Source: Longimicrobiales bacterium (GTDB taxonomy: Bacteria > Gemmatimonadota > Gemmatimonadetes > Longimicrobiales > RSA9). From it: 32,507 nucleotides of DNA. Of the stretch, positions 1 to 7,401 are shown piece after piece. The notes beneath the pieces were generated by a model, which did not search any database, was not told where the DNA came from, and worked only from the letters and a program-made list of their open reading frames with translations. Made by a program: the position numbers and the translations under genes. Within the stretch, counting starts at the first letter, position 1, and every line of letters starts with the position of its first letter. The stretch is from positions 1 to 32,507 of the forward strand of contig DASTYK010000114.1 of the NCBI GenBank assembly GCA_035764935.1, in the 5' to 3' direction.

Positions 1-67
1 TCATCTCCGTCTGCCAGCATCGAGTTCACCTTCACGGCAAGTCACTCCCATCTCCGCCCCGAACCAG

Positions 68-99
68 CCTCTGTGCTCCCGGTGCTCTCCGTGGTAGAC
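68..99 (-). repeat. Dispersed intergenic repeat, copy A
   Basis: On the minus strand this stretch reads ACCACGGAGAGCACCGGGAG followed by CACAGAGG. It matches two other intergenic stretches in the window (3174-3208 and 16677-16713) that share the core TTTCACCAC(A/T)GAGAGCGC. All three lie outside genes, here upstream of ssb. No coding role is apparent; a chance translation gives a low-complexity His/Arg/Glu/Gly-rich peptide. Confidence 0.55.
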
Positions 100-180
100 A
101 AAAAAGACCCACCGAGCTATTCGGATGCGCGAAAAACTCATGTATCTCTCGCGAGCAAACTCACACCAGCGGAGGCATTC

Positions 181-573
181 ATGAGTCGATCGATTAACAA
201 GGTCATCCTGGTCGGACATGTCGGCAGGGATCCCGATGTCCAGACGACGGCGGGCGGCATTCGTGTCGCGCACTTCTCCCTTGCGACGAGTCGTCGTATT
301 CCACGGCAGAACGGCAACGTCGAGGAGCGAACGGAGTGGCACCGACTCACTCTGTGGGACAAGCTCGCGGAGATCGCGGAGGGCTACATCCGTAAGGGCG
401 ATCGCGTGTACGTCGAGGGACGGATGGAATACGACAGCTTCGAGAAGAACGGCGTGACGATTCCCACAGCGGAGGTGCACGTCCGCGAGCTGGTCATGCT
501 CGGCGGCCCGCGAGCGGCGACGGCACCCGATACGGTCGAGGCGACGGAAGAGGAAGAGGAAGTCGCAGTCTAG
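181..573 (+). CDS. ssb: Single-stranded DNA-binding protein
   Basis: This 130-residue protein binds single-stranded DNA during replication, repair and recombination. Residues 1-105 form a typical bacterial SSB OB fold: an INKVILVGHVGRDPD start, a FSLATSRR strand, RTEWHRLTLW, and a KGDRVYVEGRMEY strand. The start at 181 is preceded by GGAGG with 5-nt spacing. The tail is very short (about 20 residues) and ends in EEEEEVAV, without the acidic-Pro-Phe tip (DDxPF type) by which most replicative SSBs recruit partners. The last codons and the TAG stop fall inside a tandem repeat that continues to about position 813. The reading frame after TAG stays open to 1137. It may be a secondary SSB paralogue or one with an altered tail. 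Confidence 0.95.
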   Translation: MSRSINKVILVGHVGRDPDVQTTAGGIRVAHFSLATSRRIPRQNGNVEERTEWHRLTLWDKLAEIAEGYIRKGDRVYVEGRMEYDSFEKNGVTIPTAEVHVRELVMLGGPRAATAPDTVEATEEEEEVAV

Positions 574-813
574 CGGAGGAGTCTGCCCGCGGAGGAAGAG
601 GAAGGCCCAGGCCCGCGGAGGAGTCTGCCCGCGGAGGAAGAGGAAGTCGCAGTCCAGCGGAGGAGTCTGCCCGCGGAGGAAGAGGAAGGCGCAGTCCAGC
701 GTAGGAGTCTTCCCGCCGAGGAAGAAGGCGCAGTCCAGCGGAGGAGTCTTCCCGCTGAGGAAGAAGTCGCAGTCCAGCGGAGTTTGCCGCGGAGGAAGGG
801 AAGGCGCGGTTCA
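541..813 (+). repeat. Minisatellite of 42/39/36-bp units spanning the ssb stop codon
   Basis: Copies of a unit beginning CGGAGGAGTCTGCCC start at 574, 616, 658, 700, 739 and 778, giving spacings of 42, 42, 42, 39 and 39. The related CGGAGGAGG starts 36 bases later at 814. All spacings are multiples of three. The ssb tail (541-573) is the end of a further unit, with TAG where later units have CAG. In the ssb frame the units translate as RRSLPAEEEEVAVQ or close variants, alternating basic and acidic. No gene is otherwise seen between 574 and 927; 814-927 holds no recognisable element. Confidence 0.9.
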
Positions 814-927
814 GCGGAGGAGGTCACCGAGGAGGGCTGCGGAAGCGGCCCCGGATCCGAGCGGCGGGTGTCGGCGCGTGCGGCGGTCCCGCGGGCGGCG
901 CCCCACCCGCTGCATTCGAGCGCTCCG

Positions 928-3087
928 CTACAGCATGTCCCGGAAGTCCGGTGCGACGGAGAACAGGAGCTGCCACTCGCCGCCGCGGTTGAGCCCGCGC
1001 ACGAGGTCGAGGCGGAGCTGGTCCCAGAAGCCCGAAACCCCGAGCCCCACGCTCGTGCGAACGCCACCTGTCGTGGGAACGGGATCGACCGGGTACTCGC
1101 TGAACCCGGGCTCATACGCGATGGGCATCGGGTATAGCCGTCCGATCGTCCTGCCGTCGGTCCAGCCCGCGGCGGCGATTGCACGGAGTCGCAGCCACGG
1201 GCGCCACAGATCGCGGGCAAGCTCGGCGTCCAGGAGCGCCATGCGTGAGCCGGAGAAGCTGCGGTACTCGTAACCCGGCAGGGTCTCCCGGCCGCCCAGA
1301 AGGAAATGGCGCTGTGCGGGCGCACCGCGGGTCACGAACCCGACGGCGCTGCTGATGCGCACATCGGCTGCGAGGTTGTCGGAGTGGCGGCGGACGGCAG
1401 CGGTAGCGAGTGCACGCAGGTAAGGATCGCCCTCGAGGCTGCCTGGCTCGATGGCAAGCGTCGCGTCCCAGGCGAGAGGATCGAACCGCGAGGACGTGCG
1501 GGTAAGCTCCAGCGTGCCCGCCGTCCGTGTGCCGCGGTCGATGGCGATCAGTGTACGCGCAAAGTAGTCGTCGCCGCTGACGTCCGCGGGCTCGAGCGGT
1601 TGCTGGTCCCAGCGTGCTGCGCCGTCGTGCTGCTCGACGCGCACACCCGCGTGCGCGGTCCAGGCGGTGCTGAGCCTTCGACGAAGCAGCAGCTCGCCGC
1701 CGTTTGCGAAGTAGGGGTCGGAGTAGTCGTTGGCGCCGAACAGCGCACTGATCGTGTTGATCGCTCCGGGCATGCCCACACGCCAGCCGGCATCGCGCAG
1801 CTCGTGGCGGTAGCCTGCCGCGCGGAGCGACCAGTCCGCTCCGGGGGTGAAGTCGAGCTGCATGCGTCCGGCAGGCTCTTCAGCGCCGAACGCGTACCCG
1901 GCCGTCGCGTCCAGCCGGATATCGGGTGCGGGCACCCAGGAGACGCCACCGCCGGCGTACGCGCCCTCCAGTCGGTTGTAGCGCAGCACGGACGAAGCGG
2001 ACGGCACATTGAAGCGAAAGGCCGGGAGCCCGCTCAGCCGCTGGGTGCGGAGCAGCCGTGCGGCCTCCTGCCGCAGCTCCTCCATCTCGGGCGGTGGGGC
2101 CAGGCCCTCCTCACCCAGGTCCTCGTAGAGCGTGCGCTCGAACTCGAACGACTCCAGCGCCTCGCGCGTCACGATGCTCACCGCGGGGCCGCGGAACGTG
2201 GAGGGCGGAAGCTCCTGGTTGAACGCGTAGTCGGTGATCCGCATGCGGCCGCGGATCACGGCGCCGCCGATGAAATCCAGCTCCGGCACCTGGCGTCTCA
2301 GCTCGACCGCCTGCTCGTACGGCAGCCAGTAGCGGCCGTCCCACAGGCCACTGTCCAGCGAGATGTTGATGTAATCGAGCCGGCGGTCGACGTACGAGGC
2401 GGGCGTGAAGGTGAACGTCATACGGACGATGTCGCCCCGCGTGCGATCGATGAACACCGAGCCTACGAAGCCGGATGCGCCCGGGTTTTTCGGTCGCACC
2501 TGCACCTCGTAGACGCGCACCGGCTCGGGCGCGCCCGGCAGGATCAGCGTCGTCGAGTCGGCGAGCCGGAAGTCGTACACGCGATCGGAGCCACGTGCCG
2601 CCGGGTGCAGGACGTCCTGCACTTCGTCTCCATCGCCCATTCGGATGATGTCGCCGAATCCGTTCTGCACCACGGTCAGGTGGTCCAGGTGGTAGTACAT
2701 GCGGTTCGGCAGCCGGCTCTCGTCCCGCAACCCGACAATGCGCTGCTTCGTGAAGTCGGGGTACGCCCAGAACACGTCGAGCGCGACCTGGTCGATCTTC
2801 ACGAGGGTGCGCTCGTCCGTATCGCGCCGATCGATGTAGAAGTAGACGAAGCCCTCGGCACGCGCGCGGTAATCGCGCAGCGTGCTGTCGGCGAGGGGCG
2901 CCTGCCTGCGCTCGCGGGCCTGTCCGATCAGTGTCAGCGCTCGCGCGTCGTTCCACGCGCCTGCGCCGGACGTGTCCACCACGACACTGGCGGGCTGGCC
3001 CGTCGTATCCGGCTGCTGCGCACTGGACGCGCCGGCCATGGTGAGCAGCAGACAATTCGTCGCTGCAACTGTCAGACGAAGCCGCAA
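928..3087 (-). CDS. Omp85/BamA-type outer-membrane beta-barrel protein
   Basis: A 719-residue exported protein. It starts at a TTG preceded by GAGG and has an N-terminal signal peptide (LTVAATNCLLLTMAGASSA) followed by QQPDTTG. Residues about 30-300 resemble periplasmic lipoprotein-sorting-like or DUF5686-like domains (VFWAYPDFTKQRIVGLRDES, a beta-rich DRTRGDIVRMTF section). Residues about 350-719 are alternating amphipathic strands of a surface-antigen barrel. These include the LLGGRETLPGYEYRSFSG segment near residue 600, which is typical of the Omp85 barrel, and a C-terminal strand LLFSVAPDF. The protein is expected in the outer membrane, in assembly or transport; its substrate is unknown. 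It converges on ssb and seems monocistronic. The start is not certain, but an internal ATG would remove the signal peptide. Confidence 0.85.
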   Translation of the reverse strand: MRLRLTVAATNCLLLTMAGASSAQQPDTTGQPASVVVDTSGAGAWNDARALTLIGQARERRQAPLADSTLRDYRARAEGFVYFYIDRRDTDERTLVKIDQVALDVFWAYPDFTKQRIVGLRDESRLPNRMYYHLDHLTVVQNGFGDIIRMGDGDEVQDVLHPAARGSDRVYDFRLADSTTLILPGAPEPVRVYEVQVRPKNPGASGFVGSVFIDRTRGDIVRMTFTFTPASYVDRRLDYINISLDSGLWDGRYWLPYEQAVELRRQVPELDFIGGAVIRGRMRITDYAFNQELPPSTFRGPAVSIVTREALESFEFERTLYEDLGEEGLAPPPEMEELRQEAARLLRTQRLSGLPAFRFNVPSASSVLRYNRLEGAYAGGGVSWVPAPDIRLDATAGYAFGAEEPAGRMQLDFTPGADWSLRAAGYRHELRDAGWRVGMPGAINTISALFGANDYSDPYFANGGELLLRRRLSTAWTAHAGVRVEQHDGAARWDQQPLEPADVSGDDYFARTLIAIDRGTRTAGTLELTRTSSRFDPLAWDATLAIEPGSLEGDPYLRALATAAVRRHSDNLAADVRISSAVGFVTRGAPAQRHFLLGGRETLPGYEYRSFSGSRMALLDAELARDLWRPWLRLRAIAAAGWTDGRTIGRLYPMPIAYEPGFSEYPVDPVPTTGGVRTSVGLGVSGFWDQLRLDLVRGLNRGGEWQLLFSVAPDFRDML

Positions 3088-3173
3088 ATCCTCAGCTCTC
3101 GTTCGCGTTCAAAGCCATGTCCACGTGGTCGCTCTACCGCACGGGCGTGTGCCTCACGCGTTCAATGTATTCG

Positions 3174-3208
3174 TTTCACCACTGAGAGCGCAGAGGTCGC
3201 AGGAGAAT
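3174..3208 (+). repeat. Dispersed intergenic repeat, copy B
   Basis: GTTTCACCACTGAGAGCGCA followed by GAGGTCGCAGGAGA matches copy C (16677-16713) and, inverted, copy A (68-99). It sits between the start of the Omp85-like gene and the terminator of the sigma-factor gene. Confidence 0.55.
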
Positions 3209-3234
3209 GACCCGATGTGACGCTCCCGTAAACA

Positions 3235-3266
3235 ACGAGGGCCCGGCAACCTGCCGGGCCCTTCGT
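3235..3266 (-). terminator. Intrinsic terminator of the sigma-factor gene
   Basis: ACGAGGGCCCGGCA and TGCCGGGCCCTTCGT form a GC-rich stem (one bulged base) with a 3-nt loop, 32 bases past the sigma-gene stop codon. On the minus strand the stem is followed by TTGTTT. No plus-strand gene ends nearby. Confidence 0.8.
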
Positions 3267-3298
3267 CGTATGATCAAATCTGTTCCCGGAACTGCTCC

Positions 3299-4171
3299 TC
3301 AGTTCGCGCTCCAGAACGTCGACAGCGCCTCACCGTCCGGGCTTTCCCGCAGCTTCTCGAACGCGCGGTTCCGGATCTGCCGGATCCGCTCACGCGTGAC
3401 ACCCAGCAGCGAGCCGATCTCCTCCAGCGTGCGCTCCTCGCCGTCATCCAGCCCGTAGTACAGGTACAGGATCTTGCGCTCGCGCTCCGTCAGGTACTTC
3501 TCGAACATGCGGTCCAGGAACTCGCGCTGTGCCTGCGACTCGACCGTTTCCTCGATGTCCTCGGCCTCCGCACCGGCGAAACGCTCACCGAAGGAAGCGC
3601 TGTCGCGATCTGCCCGATCGATCGGGGCGTCGAGTGACAGCTCGGACGCCGCAACACGACGCAGCGCACGCACCGTGTCAATCGGCTCGCCCATCTCGTC
3701 GGCGATCTCCTGGTCGGTCGGCGAGCGACCGAGCAGCTGCGTCAGCGCGGTTTCCGTGCGCGACAGCTTGACCAGGTTCGAGTTCTGGTTGAGCGGGATG
3801 CGTACCGAGCGCGTCTGCTCTGCCAGCGCCTGCAGCACGGTCTGGCGGATCCACCACACCGCGTACGAGATGAACTTGACGCCCTTGTCCGGATCGAACT
3901 TCTTGACCGCCTTGAGCAGCCCTTCATTGCCGATGCAAACCAGCTCGGCCAGGCCGAGACCACGGCCCTGGTACTTCTTCACGTAGGAAATGACGAACCG
4001 AAGATTCGCCGTGACCAGCCGCTCCGCCGCTTCCTTGTCCCCCGCCCGCGCACGACGCGCGAGCTCCCGTTCCTCCGCCGCCTCCTCGATCAGCGGGTAC
4101 TTCTCAACGTCGAAGAGGTACTGATCGAACGAATCCAGAGCCCGCGAACTGACAAACATTTGCCGTGACAT
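3299..4171 (-). CDS. RNA polymerase sigma-70 factor, short RpoD/SigA-like
   Basis: A 290-residue sigma factor that directs RNA polymerase to promoters. Region 1.2 begins near DSFDQYLFDVEKYPL. Region 2 is complete, with LVTANLRFVISYVKKYQGRG, the core-binding stretch AELVCIGNEGLLKAVKKFD and the promoter-melting stretch FISYAVWWIRQTV. Region 3 carries SPTDQEIADEMGE. Region 4.2 is TLEEIGSLLGVTRERIRQI with the -35-recognition helix. There is no long region 1.1, so it matches short primary or group-2 sigmas. Identity as the housekeeping sigma is likely but not proven. The helix usually written as DLIQEGN reads ELVCIGN here, an unusual variant. ATG at 4171 has no strong ribosome-binding site; a second in-frame ATG lies at 4159. 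The leader is unusual and described separately. Confidence 0.93.
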   Translation of the reverse strand: MSRQMFVSSRALDSFDQYLFDVEKYPLIEEAAEERELARRARAGDKEAAERLVTANLRFVISYVKKYQGRGLGLAELVCIGNEGLLKAVKKFDPDKGVKFISYAVWWIRQTVLQALAEQTRSVRIPLNQNSNLVKLSRTETALTQLLGRSPTDQEIADEMGEPIDTVRALRRVAASELSLDAPIDRADRDSASFGERFAGAEAEDIEETVESQAQREFLDRMFEKYLTERERKILYLYYGLDDGEERTLEEIGSLLGVTRERIRQIRNRAFEKLRESPDGEALSTFWSAN

Positions 4172-4198
4172 GACCGGTAGCTCTAGGGTGAATAATTG

Positions 4199-4237
4199 AA
4201 AAGGCAGCGCCCCTCGCTCACGAGGGCCGCTGCCTCT
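4199..4237 (-). terminator. Terminator-like hairpin in the leader of the sigma gene
   Basis: GGCAGCG (4203-4209) pairs with CGCTGCC (4228-4234). Inside it CCCTCG pairs with CGAGGG after one mismatch, and the loop is CTCA. On the minus strand the stem is followed by TTTTCAATTATT. It ends only 27 bases before the sigma ATG, leaving little room for a promoter in between, so it may act as an attenuator or end a short leader RNA. It could also simply terminate transcription from the upstream 4597-5933 genes. Confidence 0.7.
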
Positions 4238-4243
4238 TTACCC

Positions 4244-4298
4244 GGGGAACGGGTGCGTCTCCGCTTCTCTGTCGAGCATCCGCACCAATCCGTTCCCC
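4244..4298 (-). other. Conserved-looking hairpin in the sigma-gene leader
   Basis: GGGGAACGG-GTGCG (4244-4257) is complementary to CGCAC-CAAT-CCGTTCCCC (4281-4298), a 14-bp stem with a 4-nt bulge. It lies between the putative promoter and the terminator-like stem. It matches no riboswitch class that I know. The rest of 4354-4596 holds no gene that I can support. Confidence 0.5.
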
Positions 4299-4324
4299 AA
4301 AGCCGCGCCGTTCATAACTCGCCG

Positions 4325-4353
4325 AATATATATGAAGGGTATCGCGGAAGTAA
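4325..4353 (-). promoter_or_regulatory. Putative sigma-70 promoter of the sigma gene
   Basis: On the minus strand TTACTT (4353-4348) and TATATT (4330-4325) are separated by 17 bases. Transcription would begin near 4317, giving a leader of about 146 nt that contains both hairpins. The match is by consensus only. Confidence 0.5.
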
Positions 4354-4565
4354 CCCCCTGCATTCTGCCGATGCGCACCACTGCGCTGCGAAAAAGCCGT
4401 TTGTACCGCGGCTGATTACGCTACAACTCGTTAGGATCCATCAGCTTGTGACCGGGCCGGCAGGTCCCGGAACGCGACGTCCCTGGCCCGCGTCTGGCGG
4501 CGGTATTCGGCGAGCGGACCGAAGGCCCGCCGAAGCGCGTTCCGCTGCGCGAGGCGCCAGCCCGG

Positions 4566-4611
4566 GACCTACTCCTGTCCGCCGCCCGCCCGAGACTTAC
4601 TCCGATCCGCC
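4566..4611 (-). repeat. Imperfect 28-bp-period duplication across a stop codon
   Basis: GACCTACTCCTGTCCGCC (4566-4583) and GACTTACTCCGATCCGCC (4594-4611) match at 15 of 18 bases. The right copy contains the TAA stop of the AhpD-like gene, and the left copy carries a TAG at the same place. Confidence 0.6.
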
Positions 4612-4953
4612 CCTCTCCAGCCCGCGAATCTCGTCCAGCCGATCCACGGCCCGCCGCAGGTGCGGGATCACGATCGAACCGCCGACCACCAGGCCTACCG
4701 AGAATGCTTCGAACAGCTCCTCGTCGCTCAGCCCTTCCTCGGCGCAGCGCACGAGATGGTAGGTGATGCAGTCGTCGCAGCGCAGCACCATGGACGCGAC
4801 GAGGCCGAGCAGCTCTTTGGTGCGGGTGTCGAGCGCGCCCGCCTCGTAGGCGCGGCCGTCGAGGGCGAAGAAGCGGCGGATCTCGAGGTTTTCGGCCTCG
4901 AGGATCCGGTCGTTCATGCGCTCGCGGAACTTGCGGAACTCCTCGAGATCCAT
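4597..4953 (-). CDS. Carboxymuconolactone decarboxylase (AhpD-like) family protein
   Basis: A 118-residue protein beginning MDLEEFRKFRERMNDRI. The core LDTRTKELLGLVASMVLRCD leads into RCDDCITYHLVRC, the CxxC-xxxH signature of AhpD-like alkylhydroperoxidase or carboxymuconolactone decarboxylase folds. It is followed by the LSDEELFEAFSVGLVVGGS helix pair. These small all-helical proteins usually act in peroxide defence through the CxxC pair or as gamma-carboxymuconolactone decarboxylases; the intact CxxC favours a redox role. The ATG lies inside the last 40 bases of the DUF4126 gene, in another frame, so the two are probably co-transcribed and coupled. The C terminus is short and acidic. Confidence 0.88.
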   Translation of the reverse strand: MDLEEFRKFRERMNDRILEAENLEIRRFFALDGRAYEAGALDTRTKELLGLVASMVLRCDDCITYHLVRCAEEGLSDEELFEAFSVGLVVGGSIVIPHLRRAVDRLDEIRGLERGGSE

Positions 4954-5933
4954 GATCGGTCGTTGCGGAGCTCGGCCTCGATGCGATCGGGGCCGGGTCC
5001 GTCCTTGAGCAGGAAGAGGGTGTACGATTTTGCGCGGTCGTCCTCGACGTCCACGGTGTCCGCCAGGACGCCACGCTCTGTCCGGAGTGTGCGTGGTTCG
5101 CTGAGCTCCAGCCGATGCGGACGCAGGAAGCCCTGGTACACGAAAAGGCGACGCTCGTCGTCGAAGACCAGCCAGCCGTTGCGGTACGCGCCGAGTCCGG
5201 CCATGCCGGTCAGCCCTGCGCGGGCCGTGAGCGGGGCGCGCCGGCCTACCCCCTCCGGTTCCACCAGGGGCCGTAGCCTGCGTGGCAGCTCGTCGCGTGA
5301 GCGCCATCCCCGCAGTCCGAAGAACCCGCGGATGCGGGCGGCCAGTGCCCGCATCCCGAGTGCACCGGCACGCCACAGGATCGGCCCGACGAACAGCACC
5401 ACGGCCACGACCACGAGGCCGATCATGATTGCCGCGGTCGGTACGATCAGCGCGACCAGCGCCATGCTGACGGCGAGGACGTCCTCGAGCGCACTGATCG
5501 CGATGTTCTTCGCGCGGCGCGGCCGCCGGTTGACGATGACGCGCACGCCGGCCTTGGTGGAATGCGCGAGAAACGCGAGTGCGCCCGCGAGCACGGCCCC
5601 GGCGATCTGGATTTCCAGCCCCTGCGGCGTAAGTGCCAGGGCGACGAGGGCGGCCGCCGCCAGCGGGCGCACGATCGTATGGATCGCGTCCCAGGCACTG
5701 TCCAGGAACGGCACCTTGTCGAGCAGGAACTCGAGAATGTAGAGCGCGGCGGCGCTGCCGATGACGAGCCCGTTTTCCAGGCCGCGCAGCTCGGCGGGCA
5801 GCGCAAAGCCGAACAGCTCATAGCGGGACGCGAGCGCGAGCGTGCCCACCGTCGCATACAGGTTGATGCCGCAGGCGAGCGCGGTCGCGACGAGCTGTCC
5901 GAGGGGGACGACGAGAAATGCGAGTGTCGGCAT
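4914..5933 (-). CDS. DUF4126 family membrane protein
   Basis: The N-terminal half is strongly hydrophobic, with several membrane segments: LAFLVVPLGQLVATALACGI, GLVIGSAAALYILEFLLDKV, a RPLAAAALVALAL stretch and IMIGLVVVAVVLFVGPI. The GLENGLVIGSAAALYILEFL-DKVPFLD segment is typical of DUF4126. The last 150 residues look soluble and beta-rich (YRNGWLVFDDERRLFVYQGF). The function is unknown. The start is taken at ATG 5933 (MPTLAFLVV); a TTG at 5972 would add 13 residues, and neither has a clear ribosome-binding site. It overlaps the AhpD-like gene by 40 bases and may form a two-gene operon with it. Confidence 0.85.
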   Translation of the reverse strand: MPTLAFLVVPLGQLVATALACGINLYATVGTLALASRYELFGFALPAELRGLENGLVIGSAAALYILEFLLDKVPFLDSAWDAIHTIVRPLAAAALVALALTPQGLEIQIAGAVLAGALAFLAHSTKAGVRVIVNRRPRRAKNIAISALEDVLAVSMALVALIVPTAAIMIGLVVVAVVLFVGPILWRAGALGMRALAARIRGFFGLRGWRSRDELPRRLRPLVEPEGVGRRAPLTARAGLTGMAGLGAYRNGWLVFDDERRLFVYQGFLRPHRLELSEPRTLRTERGVLADTVDVEDDRAKSYTLFLLKDGPGPDRIEAELRNDRSWISRSSASSASA

Positions 5934-5985
5934 GGGCGCGACAACGTATCCGGCCAGCGTGTGCAGGGGCAAGGAAGAAAACGAA

Positions 5986-6009
5986 GAGCCCGGCCATGTG
6001 GCCGGGCTC
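5986..6009 (-). terminator. Intrinsic terminator downstream of the 6076-7401 gene
   Basis: GAGCCCGGCC and GGCCGGGCTC form a perfect 10-bp stem with loop ATGT. On the minus strand it is followed by TTCGTTTTCTTCC. It separates the beta-barrel gene from the DUF4126 gene. Confidence 0.85.
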
Positions 6010-6075
6010 CCGTTGTGGCTGCTCCCTGCGGGGGGCGCCCCGATCTCCTCGGGTTACACCCGCTCCGCCTGAAGC

Positions 6076-7401
6076 TTACTTGCCCTTGCGGACCTGCTGC
6101 TGCCGCTGCAGCGGCTGGAACACGCAGCCGGTCGGCTGGAGCGGGACGTACACGACCTGGAGCGCATCGACTGCCTCGCGCAGGTCGTCTTCCTCGTCGA
6201 GAATGTCCTCGAGGTCGCCGCTCGCGCGGGCCTGGCGGACATCTGCCAGCTGGCTCGCAACGTCTGCGACCTGGTCACGATCCGCGTACACCGGCAGGCC
6301 ATTCACCGTGCCGAGGTACGTCAGGCGATCCGACTCGATCCGGACTGCGCCCTGGTACGTCAGGTACTCGTAGTTCGTCGCACCGACATCGACGACCAGC
6401 GGCGCGCCGCTCACGTACCACGGCTGGTTGCTGGCGGTCACGACCGTGCCGACCGACGTGGACAGCGGCTGACGGTTGCCATTCACGACCACGACCGTGT
6501 CGCCCTCGTCCACCAGGTAGACTGCCTCCTGCATGCGCAGGCCGTTCGGTGCCGTCGGATCCACGACGCAGACCGAGATCGACTCCTCACGCGGTGCCGG
6601 CGGCGGCTCCGGTGCCGGCGGCGGCGGCGGCGGCGGCGCAGGCGCAACCGCTACGACCGGCGGCTCCTGCAGGCCGGCCAGGATGTGCAGGCCGATCTGG
6701 CCAGCGATCTCGTGAACCGTGCTCGCAACGTTCTCATCACTGCGCGTGAAGGCCGGGCCCGCACCCGTGATCTCATAGACCTCGGGCTTGTAGATCCGGT
6801 CGTTCACCTCGAGACGAACCGCGAAGTTCGGCGACACGCGCCAGTCGGCGCCGAGCCCGACCAGGCCCGCGAACGACGTCGCCTCTTCGAGCGCGAAACC
6901 GCCAGCGCCCGTCGGGTAGAACGGATGGCAGGAGGAGTCATCATCCTCGCCACCACCGCACGTTGCCCAGTCACCTGCCGGGTTGATCCACTTCGCACCG
7001 AGACCGAGCGCGACGTAGGGCAGGAACTCCGAGCCCAGCCACTCCTCGTTCGGCTCACGGAAGCGGAACATCAGGTCGCCCGTTCCCGACCAGAGGTTCA
7101 CGTGCTCATGGAACGTCACATCGTCGCTCTGCAGATCGGTGTCCGTGTACGTCATGTTCGCACGGAGACCGATGCGCGGGGTGAACCAGAAGGTGAGCTG
7201 GCTGCCCAGCAGCCAGTTCGCGTTGAAGCGCACATCCGCATCCTCGCCCCCCAGTTCGTCATCGCCCAGCAGCGCGCTATACCACGAATAGCCGCCATTC
7301 AGGCCGAAATCGACCCGGTAATGCTGCGCGGACGCGGGCGACGCAACGAAGAGCGGCACCATCAACGCCGCTGCCGCTGCTACCCTCACCAACACTTTCA
7401 T
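6076..7401 (-). CDS. Outer-membrane beta-barrel protein with proline-rich linker and novel C-terminal domain
   Basis: A 441-residue exported protein. ATG at 7401 has a strong GAGGAGG upstream and starts a signal peptide ending SPASAQ. Residues about 26-240 are an OmpA/porin-like barrel (LGSQLTFWFTPRIGLRANMT, FLPYVALGLGAKWINPAGDW, FAVRLEVNDRIYK). A run of prolines and alanines lies at about 246-270. The last 170 residues form a separate domain that I do not recognise. It starts SISVCVVDP and has beta-rich segments (AVYLVDEGDTVVVVNG, NYEYLTYQGAVRIES), an acidic helix (GDLEDILDEEDDLREAVDAL), and a second cysteine near the end that could pair with the first. It is not the usual OmpA peptidoglycan-binding domain, although the layout is similar. 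The gene is probably monocistronic, with its own terminator. Confidence 0.88.
   Translation of the reverse strand: MKVLVRVAAAAALMVPLFVASPASAQHYRVDFGLNGGYSWYSALLGDDELGGEDADVRFNANWLLGSQLTFWFTPRIGLRANMTYTDTDLQSDDVTFHEHVNLWSGTGDLMFRFREPNEEWLGSEFLPYVALGLGAKWINPAGDWATCGGGEDDDSSCHPFYPTGAGGFALEEATSFAGLVGLGADWRVSPNFAVRLEVNDRIYKPEVYEITGAGPAFTRSDENVASTVHEIAGQIGLHILAGLQEPPVVAVAPAPPPPPPPAPEPPPAPREESISVCVVDPTAPNGLRMQEAVYLVDEGDTVVVVNGNRQPLSTSVGTVVTASNQPWYVSGAPLVVDVGATNYEYLTYQGAVRIESDRLTYLGTVNGLPVYADRDQVADVASQLADVRQARASGDLEDILDEEDDLREAVDALQVVYVPLQPTGCVFQPLQRQQQVRKGK

Noticed and set aside
541-813. CRISPR array
   Set aside because: The units are contiguous with no unique spacers, and their lengths are multiples of three.
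1306-3210. Plus-strand 634-codon open frame
   Set aside because: It lies antisense to the Omp85-like gene; it is the usual open antisense frame of high-GC DNA, with no domain or ribosome-binding site.
4244-4298. Known riboswitch in the sigma leader
   Set aside because: I could not match the stem and its loops to a TPP, cobalamin, c-di-GMP, fluoride, glycine or SAM class.
4954-5376. N-terminal extension of the AhpD-like protein
   Set aside because: The extra part is a shadow of the DUF4126 gene with Arg/Gly-rich composition; the family length fits the 4953 start.
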